Part shown: one piece after another, positions 29,630 to 43,319 of the stretch
Layout of the letters: every line of letters starts with the position of its first letter
Position numbering within the stretch: position 1 is the stretch's first letter
NCBI GenBank assembly: GCA_947179485.1
Contig: OX359245.1
Coordinates: forward strand, 59,755,067 to 59,819,066
Direction: 5' to 3'
Source: Allacma fusca
Lineage: Eukaryota; Arthropoda; Collembola; Symphypleona; Sminthuridae
Length of the DNA stretch: 64,000 nt
Notes under the pieces: generated by a model
What the model was told of the DNA's origin: nothing
What the model saw: the letters and a program-made list of their open reading frames with translations, nothing else
The model's database searches: none
Translations under genes and position numbers: made by a program

Positions 29630-30988
29630 CGTACACGGACCCGTATTATGTATGCATGTGCCCTTGCATATGTAAAGGTGATGATTTTCCAAATATTGTG
29701 ACAGTACAGAAAACTTTGACCAATCCATCCAATAGTATGCACAAGTTATGCAGAATATTTGCAGAGTATATAATTGGGAAATAGTCTGGCAAACTGGTGT
29801 AAAACAGTGTATTTAAAACCGATCGATTTTCAGTGTAGCCTCGCCAAACGTTTAGCGGAATATAATTGGACTTGAATATACAAGACTTCGTTGAAAACGG
29901 AATAGAATAGAATTAAAACTTGACGGGCAGCAGTGATTTTACATAAAAAGGGAGTGGAAAATTATACAATAGATAAGGCTAGAGATAAATTAGACGTCAA
30001 GTCAATGGTCACGAACTGATTTAATCTATCCAGCGCAACTGTAAAACCTAACGACCTTTATACGATCCAGATCGTACGTGTATGTAAGTAAGTACAGGAG
30101 CATTTTTCCTGTTTCATCCTGGCAGTTAATTACTGCAAGTCAGCCGTTAAAACTGTCGTTCCAACAAAGAGTATCACAATCAGACAAAGGATTTGACCGT
30201 TGGAAGAGCCCCAGTTCTCCTCGCAGAACCACGCGGTTCTTTTTCTCAACTCGGACAATACGGTTGGAATCTCATTATTCACGAATCAAGCCACGAGCAC
30301 GAACATTTTTGGTAAGCTCTCAACAGAGAGAATTTTGCACATAATCATAAGCAGCCAAGTCTGCAGTGATCTTCCTAAGAACAGTAATTACAGTGCCACA
30401 GTAATTGAAATTATTGCTAATTAGAACAGTTATTGATTTTGGGACAATTTGTTTGTTATTCTGCAGTTCCCTTTCCGAAGTGGGATGGAGTCAAGATGCG
30501 GCAGTTGGACTACAAATTAATAATAATAATAGTTTTAAATCAAAGAACCCTAATAAATAAGCAGCGAGTGTAATCCACGCCACCGGGTGATTTTATACGT
30601 AACTGGCATTTATTCATAGGGAAACGTTTGAGTGATCTGCTCAATTGCAACAAGCATAGCAACGGCTAGCCAGATTCCCATTTTACATATTCCCAGCAGT
30701 CCTCGCCTTAACAACCTTCGCATGATCTAGGAGTTTGATAACGCAAACCAGAGAAAAAGTTTTTGAAGGAGAGATGCGAGCTTAAACTTAATATTTGAAC
30801 AACTTCTTCGACACCATTTCTTTTGTCTAAATAGTCACTATTTCCAATGTTTAGATTACAAGACGTTGTTTTAAAATTAGGCCCAAAACTTAATGATTAT
30901 AGGTAAAACCAGATTCTTCGGGTGTGAGCATATGCAATCATTTTTTGAGTGACAAGAAATTTTTAAAAATGCCGTAAAAGAAATGTTA
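29630..30988. other. Non-coding 3' flank of acyltransferase C
   Basis: No gene supported. 29940-30060 and 30720-30900 match 12270-12600 of block A; between them about 650 bases (30065-30720) are present here and in unit 2 but absent from A. The overlapping short frames at 30078-30424 show no family features. Confidence 0.55.
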
Positions 30989-31137
30989 TTAAGTCACTCT
31001 CGCAGCAAGGTCTTGCAATTCTTTAAGAACTAACGGGCCCAGGCTGCTTGCTATCTCTTCGGATTCAAAAATATTTTTGTCAACAATAAAAGTAAATCTT
31101 TGCTGATTGTTCGTTCCTCCAGTGAATACGGTCATGC
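30989..31137 (-). CDS. WSD-type O-acyltransferase C, last exon
   Basis: 149 bases from an acceptor (GTTAATAG) to TAA; starts GMTVFTGGTNNQQRFTFIVD. It completes the codon left by the penultimate exon at 31251 (phase 1). The sequence ends with an EELQ/ELQDL helix typical of the C-terminal end of WSD acyltransferases. Confidence 0.75.
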
Positions 31138-31250
31138 CTATTAACCCAAAAATTGTTGCCATTATGACATCGCGAAATTGCTTTATGAAGTCATATCACA
31201 TGTGTATGCACTGGGTATTTTTTAATGATTTCTTTAGGACTCTCACTTAC

Positions 31251-31546
31251 CCACAGACGAGATCGTGCCCAAATAAGGCATTATTTCCATCAACTCTAGA
31301 CCCTCTAAATAGTCTGTTGTGGTTGTGACCGGGAAATGCGAAATTGAAAAACTTATTCCAATAGAACACGTGAGTTTGATAATTCTTTGACTCACTGTTA
31401 CGGGTAAATACGCTGCAAGTCGAACAAGAAACTTTACGCACAGTCCGGCGGTAGAATGTGAAAGGTCCTGGAGTACTTTTTGAGTTTTGTACAGTCGGTC
31501 GATCGAGGAATAAGCTTCGCATGGTAACTTCGCACCCGTACACATA
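31251..31546 (-). CDS. WSD-type O-acyltransferase C, penultimate exon
   Basis: An acceptor (GGTTTCAG) precedes 31546 and a strong donor (TGTGG|GTAAGTGAG) follows 31251. The frame that reads AKLPCEAYSSIDRLYKTQKV, then ISHFPVTTTTDYLEGLELM, has the family's C-terminal features: an LP-x-x-RL helix and the 'S-N/H-F/x-P-x-x' loop. Another frame is also open (98 codons) but has no family resemblance. The exon between this and the first exon at 34755 is not resolved, since phases do not match directly. Confidence 0.75.
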
Positions 31547-33044
31547 CTGAAACCACAGTAAGATTTAACGTAAAAGTTACCAATAGAGATATTTTTATGT
31601 AATATATAAACAATAATATTAATACATATTTTACGGGCTTTTTTTATTTATCCTAATTTTAGGGAACGGGTATAAGGTACGAAGAGTTAGCAAACACGAA
31701 AGGGTTGCTTGCCAGTCATCACAACTGTAAAAGAAATGGCACATGGAAATTCAACATTCACTGGTCACACATACAAACTAGTTTTAATACTCAAAAAGGT
31801 GGCGCAGTGACTGGGCACTGTAAAACAAACTAATTATTAAAAAACTTAAAAACATAATTAAATTCGACAACAAATACGCAGTGCAAACCTTTAATATATA
31901 TTATCTTATAAAGCGCTCGCAATTTAAGCGAAATGACATTAAAATTATATTAGCGTAATCGCGGTTCATATTCTTAGAAACGTGTTTTGCTGTATACATG
32001 TACATAATATGTACCTAACATCAGGTACTCTATCATTTACTACACTTCAATATCAATTCGGCCATTGACGACTTTACACTTCAGTGTTAACCACATGTGA
32101 TTTTTGTACTCATTGTAGGAACTTTAGACCAATGATATAAGAAGCTTTATACCCTAAGAATAAGGGAGTCTCCTACGGCACGAATTAGATAGATTTATTA
32201 AAGGTCGATATGGCCTTAGGCTTACAACCCACTGATTATCGCCATTAATACATGTACATTTTATAAGATATGAAATTTATAAATACGATAAAAACTTTAG
32301 TAAATGGATGGTACAGTTGTAGGTAAAAAATGTTCCCTGCTATAACAAGGGCCGTCAAAAAACACTCTATGTTTTCATTTTAGTTTCTGATATACATATA
32401 ATGTAAAAATATATGGTTGAAGTGGCATTGCTTCCATACAAATATAAAAATACATAGATATTTATAACATTTGATGGAACGCTGTCAGGTCGTGTGTTCT
32501 CTAATTCAGCCCACCAACATCCCCATTTTTAACTAGATATAATTTGGTACCCACCCACGGGATTAGTACTATTTTGCTAAGGCCACTGGTGGGCTGATGG
32601 GCGTACACTTCCTTTCAGCTTACATTTTACTTACCATATACCTTTCTTACCATATACCGTTCTTCGTTCTAAGCATTTTAAATTATAGTCGGTTAGCAAT
32701 ATTAGCCGACGATATATAAAAATATTAAATAATTAAATATAATAGAATTAGCGGATTATTAGTAAGAAAATTTCGATGGAAGATAATTTTCTTACCCGGT
32801 AAGGGAGTGTGCACATATTACGTTTCATTTTTGGGGGAGGGAGGGGGTCTTGAAGCTGATGTTTTTGTGTATACCTTGTGGGGGGTGGGGACAATCTTGC
32901 TGATGAGGTTTCACCAATTCTCACAAAAATGTGAGGAATAAACTCGGAAAATTGTTAGACTCTAGTGGTTTTAGTTACAAGCTTTTACTGCTGAAAGACC
33001 ACTAATACATTTTGTAAACATACGCAAGCCGTACATTAATCCAA
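31547..33044. other. Acyltransferase C intronic region
   Basis: Non-coding; from 32021 it is the homologue of the window start. It contains the empty site for the 110-1291 transposon (about 32117-32130). Confidence 0.55.
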
Positions 33045-33284
33045 ATGTCTGCCAACCATGAGCATTCCGAAAACTCATGGTTTACGCAGGAATGGCTACA
33101 AAATCACGCCCGTCAATTTCAGTTTTGCAAACCATTTTTTCTCGTGATCCCAGTTGCTGTCGCCCTTGGCGATGCAATTTGGACGAAGTTTGAATATCGA
33201 AGTTTATCCAGGTTCATGTGCTCTTTAATCAAAACTAGTAAAAACCCTGTGCTTTTCAGGGACGATTACTTGAAGAGAGGGTAG
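33045..33284 (+). other. Small conserved ORF, unit 1
   Basis: 79-codon ATG frame; homologue of 2236-2418 without the indel that shortens that copy. It would lie in an acyltransferase intron on the opposite strand. No family recognised. Downstream, a GTG-initiated 88-codon frame (33503-33769) runs into the minisatellite and is probably not a gene. Confidence 0.2.
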
Positions 33285-33714
33285 TGTGATTGTAGAAATT
33301 AAAAGCCAAACGGTTTACGAATCAAGACCTGTCGTAGATACTTGTATGCCTAAATCGGGGAGATTGTATTAAGAGCTGCGCTTTAAATAAACGGACAGGT
33401 AGTACTCGTTAATAATAAGGAGTGTTTCGCATACCACCTTTTGGGAGTTGTGTGTGGCCATTGAACTATGTAAGTGCGAAACTTTAAATAAACGGACAGA
33501 AAGTGCCCTTTAATAATAAGGATGTATCTGGAGTTTGTATTTGCAACCCGAGCGATTCATCTGCCTACTTTGGCGGTTTGTCGCATCATGTCATGCTAGA
33601 TGTCTGGAAATTATCCCCTGTCTACTGTTTCCCCAGCATTCAAGACAACCTTGAAAGCCAAACCTACCATGCATGGAATCACTATTTTGCTAGCAACATA
33701 GCATATGAATCCTA

Positions 33715-34016
33715 CAAAAGAGCTACTCATAGAATTTCGTTAGAAAGCATCTCGAAGAGCTGCTCATAGAAATTCGTTAGAAAGCATCTCGAAGAGTTGC
33801 TCATAGAAATTCGTTAGAAAGCATCTCGAAGAGCTGCTCATAGAAATTTGTTAGAAAGCATCTCAAAGAGCTGCTCATAAAAATTTGTTAGAAAGCATCT
33901 CAAAGAGCTGCTCATAGAAATTCGTTAGAAAACATCTCAAAGAGCTGCTCATAGAAATTCGTTAGAAAGCATCTCAAAGAGCTGCTCATAGAAATTCGTT
34001 AGAAAGCATCTCGATG
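33715..34016. repeat. 37-bp minisatellite, unit 1
   Basis: About eight units with AGAGCTGCTCATAGAAATTC and GTTAGAAAGCATCTC, ending at CTCGATGAGC. It is the uninterrupted counterpart of 2905-4305. Confidence 0.9.
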
Positions 34017-34754
34017 AGCATTGAATCTGTTGTTCAAAGTTATCAAATGCAATTTTCCACAGCATGTGAAGATGAGTATTTTTCAAATCGAAAACAAAAT
34101 CGGTCAAGCATTTTCGGGGAAAAGTACAGATTTAATTTTTTTTTACGCACGAACACGCTGACCGATTTAAATCAATAACGAACGCATACAAGTTTTCTGC
34201 CTATACAAAACGGTTTGGTCTAGTAGTTTCGGAGGAAAACTATAGACATCACGGACAACACTATCTTCTAAGGGGGCTGACGCCGCACTAAAAATGCTAC
34301 GGATTAAACTTACTTTTTGTCTTTGTTTTTGCTTTGATGACGTTGACAGGGGAGGGGGGGTCAAGGAATAAGGACGTTAGGATGACGATAGAGGTGTAGG
34401 GTCAAAAAAATGGTGCAAAAATTAATCGTAATATGTGCACACTCCCTAAGGAAATCAAAAGTATGCGTAACCGAATCAAGGACTAAGAAGAAAATTAAAA
34501 TCATGTCATAAATAAGATTCCGTGTAATTCCCGTGACCAAATTTATTTTATTACGGTAAAACTTATCGTCCGTTGCACATACGCCTGAAAGAACATATGA
34601 ACCACGTTCGTTTGAAGAACTGTGTGTGTGTCTATGGGTCTGTAAATTGGACATTTTGTGATGTTGAAATTTGTGGCCATTCTCTATACAAGAAAACTCC
34701 TACTCTATTAACTATTTGTCTACAATTTAAAGACTTACGCATGAATAACCATAC
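34017..34754. other. Intronic region with candidate exon, acyltransferase C
   Basis: A minus-strand acceptor TTTCAG ending at 34585 starts a frame, phase-compatible with the first exon's donor, that stays open to 34361. Otherwise non-coding. Confidence 0.35.
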
Positions 34755-36018
34755 CTCCCGGATGGTTTGGAATGGGTAGCACAAAAAAGCAGCACAAATC
34801 CTTCGGCACTGCCATTTTTGCTAATTTCAATGACTGCACCATAGCTCCTTGAATAGCAGATTGTAAAACCGCGGCGTAACTAACTTTGTAATGATTTTTG
34901 ATATCCTTGATAAGACTCACAGGAATCAAAGGACTCACACTCGAAATAACTTCTTGGGATAGTTCTCCTTTATATATTGTTCTACAGACTGCAGTTGTTA
35001 AAATAGCTTCAACTAAATCGTAAGGACTTCTAAAAATTAAACCTAGCTTTTCCAAGAAAGAAAGTTTCCCCTGATTTTGTACAATATCCGGCAATGAGAA
35101 CTTTGCGTTGAACAACAGCTTGAATAGTTTCTGAAGGCTGTAACCATCACCCAGGACATGATCATTTCTGAAAATAATGCATGTCTTTGATTCTGGCGAT
35201 TCTCCATAGATTACATCATTTATTATTACAACCTCCCATGGACTCTGATTTTTTGTCCAAGGAGAGTCAAGAAGTTTCCCCATTATTTTGGAAATATCAC
35301 TCTGTTTGCAAGGACTTGGAAGGGCCATTTCCCCTGTGTAATCATATTCCCTGACGTGTTTTTCCAAGCTGAAATTCTCGTCTGTCTTCCAAAAGGCATA
35401 GCCCAAGAAACTGGTCCAGGTTTGCTGAAGCCTCAAGTAAACGTTTTGATTTTTGTCGTTTGTTTGGTTAAAGATTCTTTCCTGAAAGAGCCCCCGAACT
35501 CTCTTGGCTTTTAGTTCTCCATTGACTATACCTGCGACCATCATGTTCGTATTCTTGTGAGCGCCAGTGTGAGGATCAATAGCAAATAAAACATTTTCCT
35601 TAGTGAGAAAACAGTCTAGATCCGGACGGAAATATTTTGCGACAATCCAAACCAAAGAACGGACAAATAAATTACACAGGAATAGAGGCATTTGAGTCAG
35701 AATCAACACAAAAGATACTAAGGTGGCCAGAATTGTTGTTAGTTCATGCAAACGTTTTATTAAAATGGACATTTTATGGGCACGAGCTGATGAAACTAGT
35801 GAAATATATGTAGTGGACAGAACAAAATTACGAACAAATTTTGATATTTGAGTATTTTTCTCCAGAACTAACTTAGTAAAGCCAGTGAAACTTTCTTTGA
35901 CTTCGTTGCTGACTCCGTCAAATTCAGATGGGATGTAAACTATTATCAAGCCTAAATACAAGAAATTGGGCTGAGACAATTTCAGAGAGGATGTTGGAAT
36001 TGGTTCAGTGTTACACAT
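34755..36018 (-). CDS. WSD-type O-acyltransferase C, first coding exon
   Basis: Identical in protein to the exon at 48399-49662. It carries a hydrophobic anchor, FAIDP, then WTSFLGYAFW, and the DHVLGDG active-site motif (His287/Asp291/Gly292 counted from the ATG at 36018; an alternative start is at residue 83). The donor GGGAG|GTATGG ends the exon. With the exons at 31251 and 30989 this is the most complete acyltransferase gene in the window together with copy D; one or more middle exons remain unassigned. Confidence 0.82.
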
Positions 36019-37154
36019 CCAAGTTAATAATTATTAATCCATTATTATTTAGTCATAAAAACTAGGAATCAGGTTCTCTTGTCAGAAATGTAATTCATTT
36101 GTAATTGTAAAATTACATTGTGTAATCATGGATTTTTCAGTTGTAATTTTTTGAATTGCATACAATACATGGGCACACAAGCATCTACAATAATTTGTAG
36201 TAATAATAATTAGTATTAATACTTCCTGCTTGCGTAATTCCTCAGCATAGAATTATTCGTGGCTGGGACAAAAAACCTGGATAATTGCCCTTTCCGTACA
36301 TTTTGGGAAATAAATACAATTATGCGCACACGGACCCGTATTATGTGCCCTTGTATACGTATTTATGTTCCAAACGAATGTGAAATGTGAGTAGGAAATT
36401 CTTTCGAAAATATTTTCAGTGAGCTTTACAAAACCATAGGTATTACTACTACTAAATACGTAATTATCTTTCCAGGGTTAAACAAGGATTTTTGATGATA
36501 TCTCTATTTTTATTTGCGTCAACGATAAGTGTAAGTACCTTGATTGAGCATGATAGTTTATAATTTTGTTCGCATAATAGCATAAGTCACGGAATTAACT
36601 ACTAAAGTATTCACTGCTCTGATTAGTTAAAAATTTTCTTACAGGATTATTACCAATTAATTGACCCAAGTCAATTTTATTCACACACAATCGTTCATAA
36701 AACGAATTCAACTATATAAATCCCAATGAAATCTCTAAAATCTATAACGTTCTAATAATTTTTAAACTTCCAGCCGTGTATCAATAAATAGAAAATAATT
36801 TGATAATTTACCCATTTTTCGCGTTTTAATGGAAATATGTTGCGTTGCGATTTTCCCGCCAATGGGGTAGTCAAATTTTGGCGGGAGGATAGGTAATAGA
36901 TCATTCCTTCACAATTACAGGTCACGCAAAAACTATTGTGATTTCACAGTAGGATATTTTTACGCCCGCATATATCAAGTAATGAGTGTGTTGTCAATCG
37001 TGATGGGGATCTGTCAATTATTACAGCATTCTTGTGCTAATTCTCGTGACAATATGTCAATACCCGTCACAGCTAAATTGGCAAAAGAGAACAACTTTTT
37101 TACAAGAGACAAAGTGTTCAGGCCTAGAGTTTCCAATGTGTTTAACATTTTTGT

Positions 37155-38075
37155 TCCGTAGGAAATTCCGTTCCGTTCCGAAACATACAGAAAATATTGT
37201 TCCCGGTTCCGTTCCAATTTTCGGGATATCGGTACATTTTAACTGAAATCGTTCGGAACAAAGAAGTAAAGTTTTATTTCCGTAACAGTTTGTGTTCCGT
37301 TCCGGATTATGCTAATTTTTCTGTTCCGAATCCGTTCCTTTCCAAAGCATCCCGGAATTTTTCACTAGGTGTACATGAAATGCAATTATATTACCTGTAA
37401 TATTTCTTCAACTATAATGCTGTACAAGTTTGGTTTTTGAGTATAAATCATTTCAATTCTGTATTTTAAAAAACGGATTTTAGGATAATTAGGATATTGT
37501 TATAATTATGAAACGACAATCAATAATTGAAATAACGAGCTGTACTACTTCAAACTGTACATTTTATTTGAAATAAATTGAATTTTTTCGATAGAAAAAA
37601 CGCGAAGCCAATCCTTCAAGCAAGTAAAATTATCTATGCTTCCGTTAATGTTTATGGAAATTGATATTCACATTATATCTGTATATCTGCAAATTCGCAG
37701 GCTTCGCGAAAATTTTTGCAAATGAAATAGTTAACTTTATCCATCCAACACAATGCTGCCAAATAAAGCATGCTTACAAGCCAGAGCGATAAGAAACATG
37801 TTTCAATTTTAGTTGAACAATGGCGCGACACTTTTGAAACAGCACCGGAACGGATCGGAACGGAACATAGCAATTCCGCTTCCCGATTACATAAATTATA
37901 TGTGACATTTTTCGTACCGATGCTGTGAACCGTTTCGGCCCCAATATCATCGGTACAAGTGCTCATGTTCCGGTTTTGTCCCGATTCAATGACGGAACCG
38001 AAAATAATGTCCCGAAATTGTTCCGTTCCGTTTCCGAACAAGGAACTTCGGGATTTTGGAAACCCGAAGGAAGCT
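37155..38075. repeat. GTTCCG-rich element, probable transposon remnant
   Basis: Both ends are built of TTCCGTTCCG motifs, with the inverse (CGGAACGGATCGGAACGGAAC) near 37845-37865, and a unique core. The organisation matches the other simple-motif transposons, and CAGGCC-like words occur near 37119 and 38082, but I could not define a target duplication. A left fragment is at 9010-9215; unit 2 copy at 50799-51719. Confidence 0.5.
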
Positions 38076-39411
38076 CCATTGAGGCCAGCCTGAAGAAAAA
38101 ATTACTACTTCACTATCTTGAAAGAATGTAAGGCTTATTCACATGTAAATAACCCGAGCCTTCTGAAACTCCACATTTCTAAAGAAATGTAATCTATTTT
38201 GTCCCAATCTATTTTCAATGACCTGTTACTGATTGGAAACCTGTCCTCATGCCATATTTCTCCTCCAATTAAACTTTAAGAAAAAGAAGCCAATTGTGGA
38301 GAGCATGGTCCACATGAAACCACTCACTCAACAGACACGGGAAGAGTCGCATCCTCAATTTCCAGCCACACACATTCTACTCTCACACACATTTTCCTCC
38401 GTATTTTGGAAATTACATTTAAAATGAACTTAAACTGTTTTTTTTGTAATTCTGCATTCCCCTTCATACATCATTTGCACGGGTCACACTTGGAATTTTC
38501 ACTACTGCAAAATCTTTAACAATCAGTCCAAAAGTTCCACAAACACAAAAATTTACACAGCTTTTGACTGCTGATCTTTTCCGAGGATAGAATTGTAAGC
38601 CTCTTTGGTCGGCAGTTTGGGGCAGATTATAGAGTTTGTACAACAATTCCGGCTCAAATACTTATAGAACTTATGTAACTTATAACATCAAAGTAACGCC
38701 AATTACGCTAGTCACGTGACAGCTACGTCACTTTGCCTCACGTATACAACTTATAAGCTTGCTCTATTAGTTTCAACCATTTCGTGCGGAGTGAGTCTCT
38801 CCAACGTTTAAAGCTTGCCTGGGCTTATATTTGGCGCTAACTCGTACACGCATCGAGTAGAACTTATGAAGTTAAACTTATAAATGTGCATATAGGTTTT
38901 ATTAGTTTGGAGCGCAGAAGTTTGTACAAACTCCCTAATCAAACAACCGGGAAGTAGTAAATACAGTCAAACCTCTTTGTAGTCACTACCGCTATAAGCA
39001 ACTTCTCTCTATAATCATAAAATAATTTAGCCCCGACGATTCTCCCGCATACTGCAATGTTAAATAATTTCCGAATAGTCAACTTCAAAATAGTCATGAC
39101 CTCTGTATTGTCCAGCATATTTTCTGTCCCAAGGAATCTGCAACTCCCCATATAATCTCATTATTTCAAAAATCCGGGCCCAGCCGCGATTATAATTGCA
39201 ATATTACCGAATAATATTTAAACCTTACTATATGGTGCACATAAAATGTAAACCATAATATTTTACTAGTATATTACCAGTACTGGACGAGACCAGATAC
39301 AATCAGTCCAATATCAGGACCATTTCTGGTCAGAATGCATGGAACCATGGTTGTAAATACGGTATGCAAAATAAGATAAATTTTTTTGGCAATCGCGTCC
39401 CGCAATTCTCC

Positions 39412-39710
39412 AGATTGCTTGCTATCTCTTCGCATGCAAAATATTCTTGTCAACGTTAAAAATAATTCTTTCTTCTTGATTGTTCGCTCCTCCTGTGGTT
39501 ATCGACATGCCTATTAACCGTAAAATTGCTACTATTACATTACGACATAACAAAAACATTTTATATATATTTCATTTCAAGAATTTATTATGCGTGCTGT
39601 TTTAGGTATCTCACTCACGCAGAGCGACGATCGCTCCCATATTAGGCGTCATGTCCATCACTTCCAAGCCCTCAAAATAATCCTGAGAGGTTGTGACCGG
39701 GAAATGCGAA
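39412..39710 (-). pseudogene. Degenerate acyltransferase penultimate and last exons
   Basis: 39610-39710 reads ISHFPVTTSQDYFEGLEVMD then a GTGAGTGAG donor; 39412-39510 begins GMSITTGGANNQ and carries VDKN but then frameshifts to a stop. Both resemble the exons at 31251 and 30989 and are in the same order and strand, so this is the decayed 3' end of another family member. No first exon is attached. Confidence 0.65.
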
Positions 39711-40995
39711 ATTGCCCATTACCCAATGTCCCCAAGTCAAAACGCTCTGAAATGTGAGCAAGTTTTTATGAATATTGCTTAAGTAAATTGTAATGGTTAT
39801 TTCAAAATGTGGTTGAAATCGCCCTGATTGTTTTTTTTTAAATAAATTCTGCAATTTTGAAAATAAAAACTCTAAATTCAGTCTGTTTTGATGTCGGTAA
39901 CTGACGCCACCCTACGCGAATCCTCAAATTATCGCGTAGCGATGATTTTCGAAGAGTGGATTAGGTAAACAGTAAGATATCTATTGTTTTTGAAGGAGTT
40001 TGGATCAGCCGTTTGACCTCCGATATTTAAATATGGCAATGTTTAAAAACACGTTGATATATGGTGCATAAAGTCTGGGATGTTAATCTTCCGCCAACTA
40101 CAGTCCGTTTTGTCGTTCATATTAAAAAGTCTTTATATATCAACCGGTAGAAGTCGTACGAACTCGCACGTGCTTTCAATTGAATTTAAAACGTTTTTTC
40201 AACTATTGGTGAATGAATACTCATTGCGATTATAGGCGCGAAATTTAATCAATCAATATTCTTGAATTTAATACTAACTACGAGCAGTGGAAACAAATTT
40301 AATTATATGTGCGCATGTATGTATGTACATGAGTTAACCCACAAGGGCTTTAATGCGAATCTGTATCTTTTAACGTTTCACTATTACTTCCTGGTACTGC
40401 GAACGAGCCTGCGGTCTGGTGGTGTAGCGAATCTGTAAGGTTGCAGAAGAGCCGGCTTTAGACTGTAGCTCACCCCAAAATAATTTCAGGTCCTTTCTAT
40501 CTTTCGATATACACTATCGGTATGCAAATGAGGTTTGGAGGCATGTTGCGCATTCTTGGAAGAGTATCAGCAGGAGTAGTGTGTGCCATACACTGATAAT
40601 TATTCGAAAGATGAATCGGTATATTTACATATACTGCGACTGCAGATATTCGGATAAGATTGGCCCTTGTCTCCACCCTTCTCTGCATATCTTCTTTCTC
40701 TACCTATAGCTTTACATTTCACTCTCACTCTATAGCTATTTCGGACAGCAGGAGCAGTCCAGCACTGAATGTACTCAACTACCATCGTTGAGGAATGGCT
40801 CTAAGAGCCCAGTGCCCCTGCGTTTGCGGAGGTGTGACCAGTGAGAGAGATGGATGTTGGGTTCTGGGGGATGTTGCGGCTGGATACCGGGCGCACTAAC
40901 GCTCACTCAACCGAGTGTACTAAATTACGGTTGCCTGGGCTCTACTGGACCTGTGCGTACCTGCAAACACAAGGCTTGTACTCCTTCAGTTCGTC

Positions 40996-42105
40996 ATTTT
41001 TCGATGGGTCACAAGAATTCCCATGACCTTAAGTTGACATTTGTGGGTTATTAGTAGACCCATGACCTCAATTTGACCTTTGTCGGTTATTAGTAGACCC
41101 ATGACCTTACATACACTTTTAAATGGATCTCAAATAAGATCATAATGACCATTAGGAGCTATTGAAGTGCACGGTTTTATTTACATGTATACCTCATGTA
41201 TCATTTATGGTGTGAACCGTTGGGCTTAAGTAAGGTCAACAAAATCTTTGCACTAGTTACAGATGTATAAGGCCAATCTAAAGTTATTGAACAACGTGTA
41301 ACTTAGAATGCCTACTTGAGGTCAATGGAGTAATTAATTGTTACCTTCTATGACCATAACCTGTACTGATATTAAATGTTTGGGTACATCGGATATTGTA
41401 AACGAGAGCAATTTCTGTTGGACACCAGTACTTAGTTGAACAAATGTCACCTCTACTGCTGAAATTTGATTTTGTTTGGTTGTTTTTAATAAAATGCAGA
41501 AGGATGACTTGGATGCTAAATTATAAACTTGATTTGATCCTCAAATGTGGAAACTAGTCTGACTGTGAGTTGACAGGAAGACACAGAAATAAAAGAGGTC
41601 TAAGCAATCCAGAAGAAACAATACAGGTAATTAATTCAATCAAGGCATCGGGCGAACCCAAAACTATGCGATCTGTAGCACTAGGTAAACCCCACCACAA
41701 TATATTATGTCTATATATGCGGTCATTTCAGGTCTTGTGGATGCATGGAATTACATTACGCCTTGCACTCCTAGAAACTATCAACAAAAAGTTTAATGAG
41801 TGTATTAAATAAGAGTTGTAAAGCATATCCGCCTAAAATTAGTTAAAGCCCGTTTTTTGGTTTTAACGTCCTTTGTGCGCGGAACAAATTTACACCAATC
41901 AACTTCAGTATGCTCTATTACTTATATACAACAATCAATTTCACAAATTTCTAACATCTTCTACATCGGTAGAGCAAAACAATATGGATTGTTCAAAAAA
42001 CAAAACAAAACAAAACTCGGTGAACAAAACAAAACTCAAAATGTTCCACTTTTGTTCATTTCCGAAGAGAACAAAACCAAACAAAACGAACAAATTACAG
42101 CACTA
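40996..42105. mobile_element. Right part of the GTTTTGTT transposon (duplicated)
   Basis: Copy of 28519-29629 brought here by the tandem duplication. It has the right terminus and the CGTACACG flank but no left terminus, so it is immobile. Confidence 0.85.
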
Positions 42106-43319
42106 CGTACACGGACCCGTATTATGTATGCATGTGCCCTTGCATATGTAAAGGTGATGATTTTCCAAATATTGTGACAGTACAGAAAACTTTGACCAAT
42201 CCATCCAATAGTATGCACAAGTTATGCAGAATATTTGCAGAGTATATAATTGGGAAATAGTCTGGCAAACTGGTGTAAAACAGTGTATTTAAAACCGATC
42301 GATTTTCAGTGTAGCCTCGCCAAACGTTTAGCGGAATATAATTGGACTTGAATATACAAGACTTCGTTGAAAACGGAATAGAATAGAATTAAAACTTGAC
42401 GGGCAGCAGTGATTTTACATAAAAAGGGAGTGGAAAATTATACAATAGATAAGGCTAGAGATAAATTAGACGTCAAGTCAATGGTCACGAACTGATTTAA
42501 TCTATCCAGCGCAACTGTAAAACCTAACGACCTTTATACGATCCAGATCGTACGTGTATGTAAGTAAGTACAGGAGCATTTTTCCTGTTTCATCCTGGCA
42601 GTTAATTACTGCAAGTCAGCCGTTAAAACTGTCGTTCCAACAAAGAGTATCACAATCAGACAAAGGATTTGACCGTTGGAAGAGCCCCAGTTCTCCTCGC
42701 AGAACCACGCGGTTCTTTTTCTCAACTCGGACAATACGGTTGGAATCTCATTATTCACGAATCAAGCCACGAGCACGAACATTTTTGGTAAGCTCTCAAC
42801 AGAGAGAATTTTGCACATAATCATAAGCAGCCAAGTCTGCAGTGATCTTCCTAAGAACAGTAATTACAGTGCCACAGTAATTGAAATTATTGCTAATTAG
42901 AACAGTTATTGATTTTGGGACAATTTGTTTGTTATTCTGCAGTTCCCTTTCCGAAGTGGGATGGAGTCAAGATGCGGCAGTTGGACTACAAATTAATAAT
43001 AATAATAGTTTTAAATCAAAGAACCCTAATAAATAAGCAGCGAGTGTAATCCACGCCACCGGGTGATTTTATACGTAACTGGCATTTATTCATAGGGAAA
43101 CGTTTGAGTGATCTGCTCAATTGCAACAAGCATAGCAACGGCTAGCCAGATTCCCATTTTACATATTCCCAGCAGTCCTCGCCTTAACAACCTTCGCATG
43201 ATCTAGGAGTTTGATAACGCAAACCAGAGAAAAAGTTTTTGAAGGAGAGATGCGAGCTTAAACTTAATATTTGAACAACTTCTTCGACACCATTTCTTTT
43301 GTCTAAATAGTCACTATTT
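42106..43319. other. Non-coding, copy of 29630-30840
   Basis: Same as unit 1; no gene supported. Confidence 0.55.

Larger units (their letters stand above)
28519..40995. repeat. Tandem duplication unit 1
   Basis: Directly repeated as 40996-54640 with constant offset 12476, rising to 13644 right of a retroelement insertion in unit 2. The junction at 40995/40996 joins ...TTCAGTTCGTC to ATTTTTCGATGG with about 2 bases of shared sequence. I noticed only single-base differences (e.g. 34394 T vs G, 36214 T vs A, 34309 T vs C), so the copies are almost identical. Confidence 0.95.
36019..40995. other. Long non-coding region, unit 1
   Basis: No intact gene. Contents: empty site of the 6838-8414 transposon near 36531; a GTTCCG-rich element (37155-38075); degenerate acyltransferase exons (39412-39710); a diverged dispersed repeat (39780-39960). 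Short frames are unsupported. Confidence 0.55.

Noticed and set aside
30078-30424. Two overlapping plus-strand frames (also at 42554-42900)
   Set aside because: No family signal; they lie in the 3' flank of the acyltransferase gene and are absent from the homologous part of block A.
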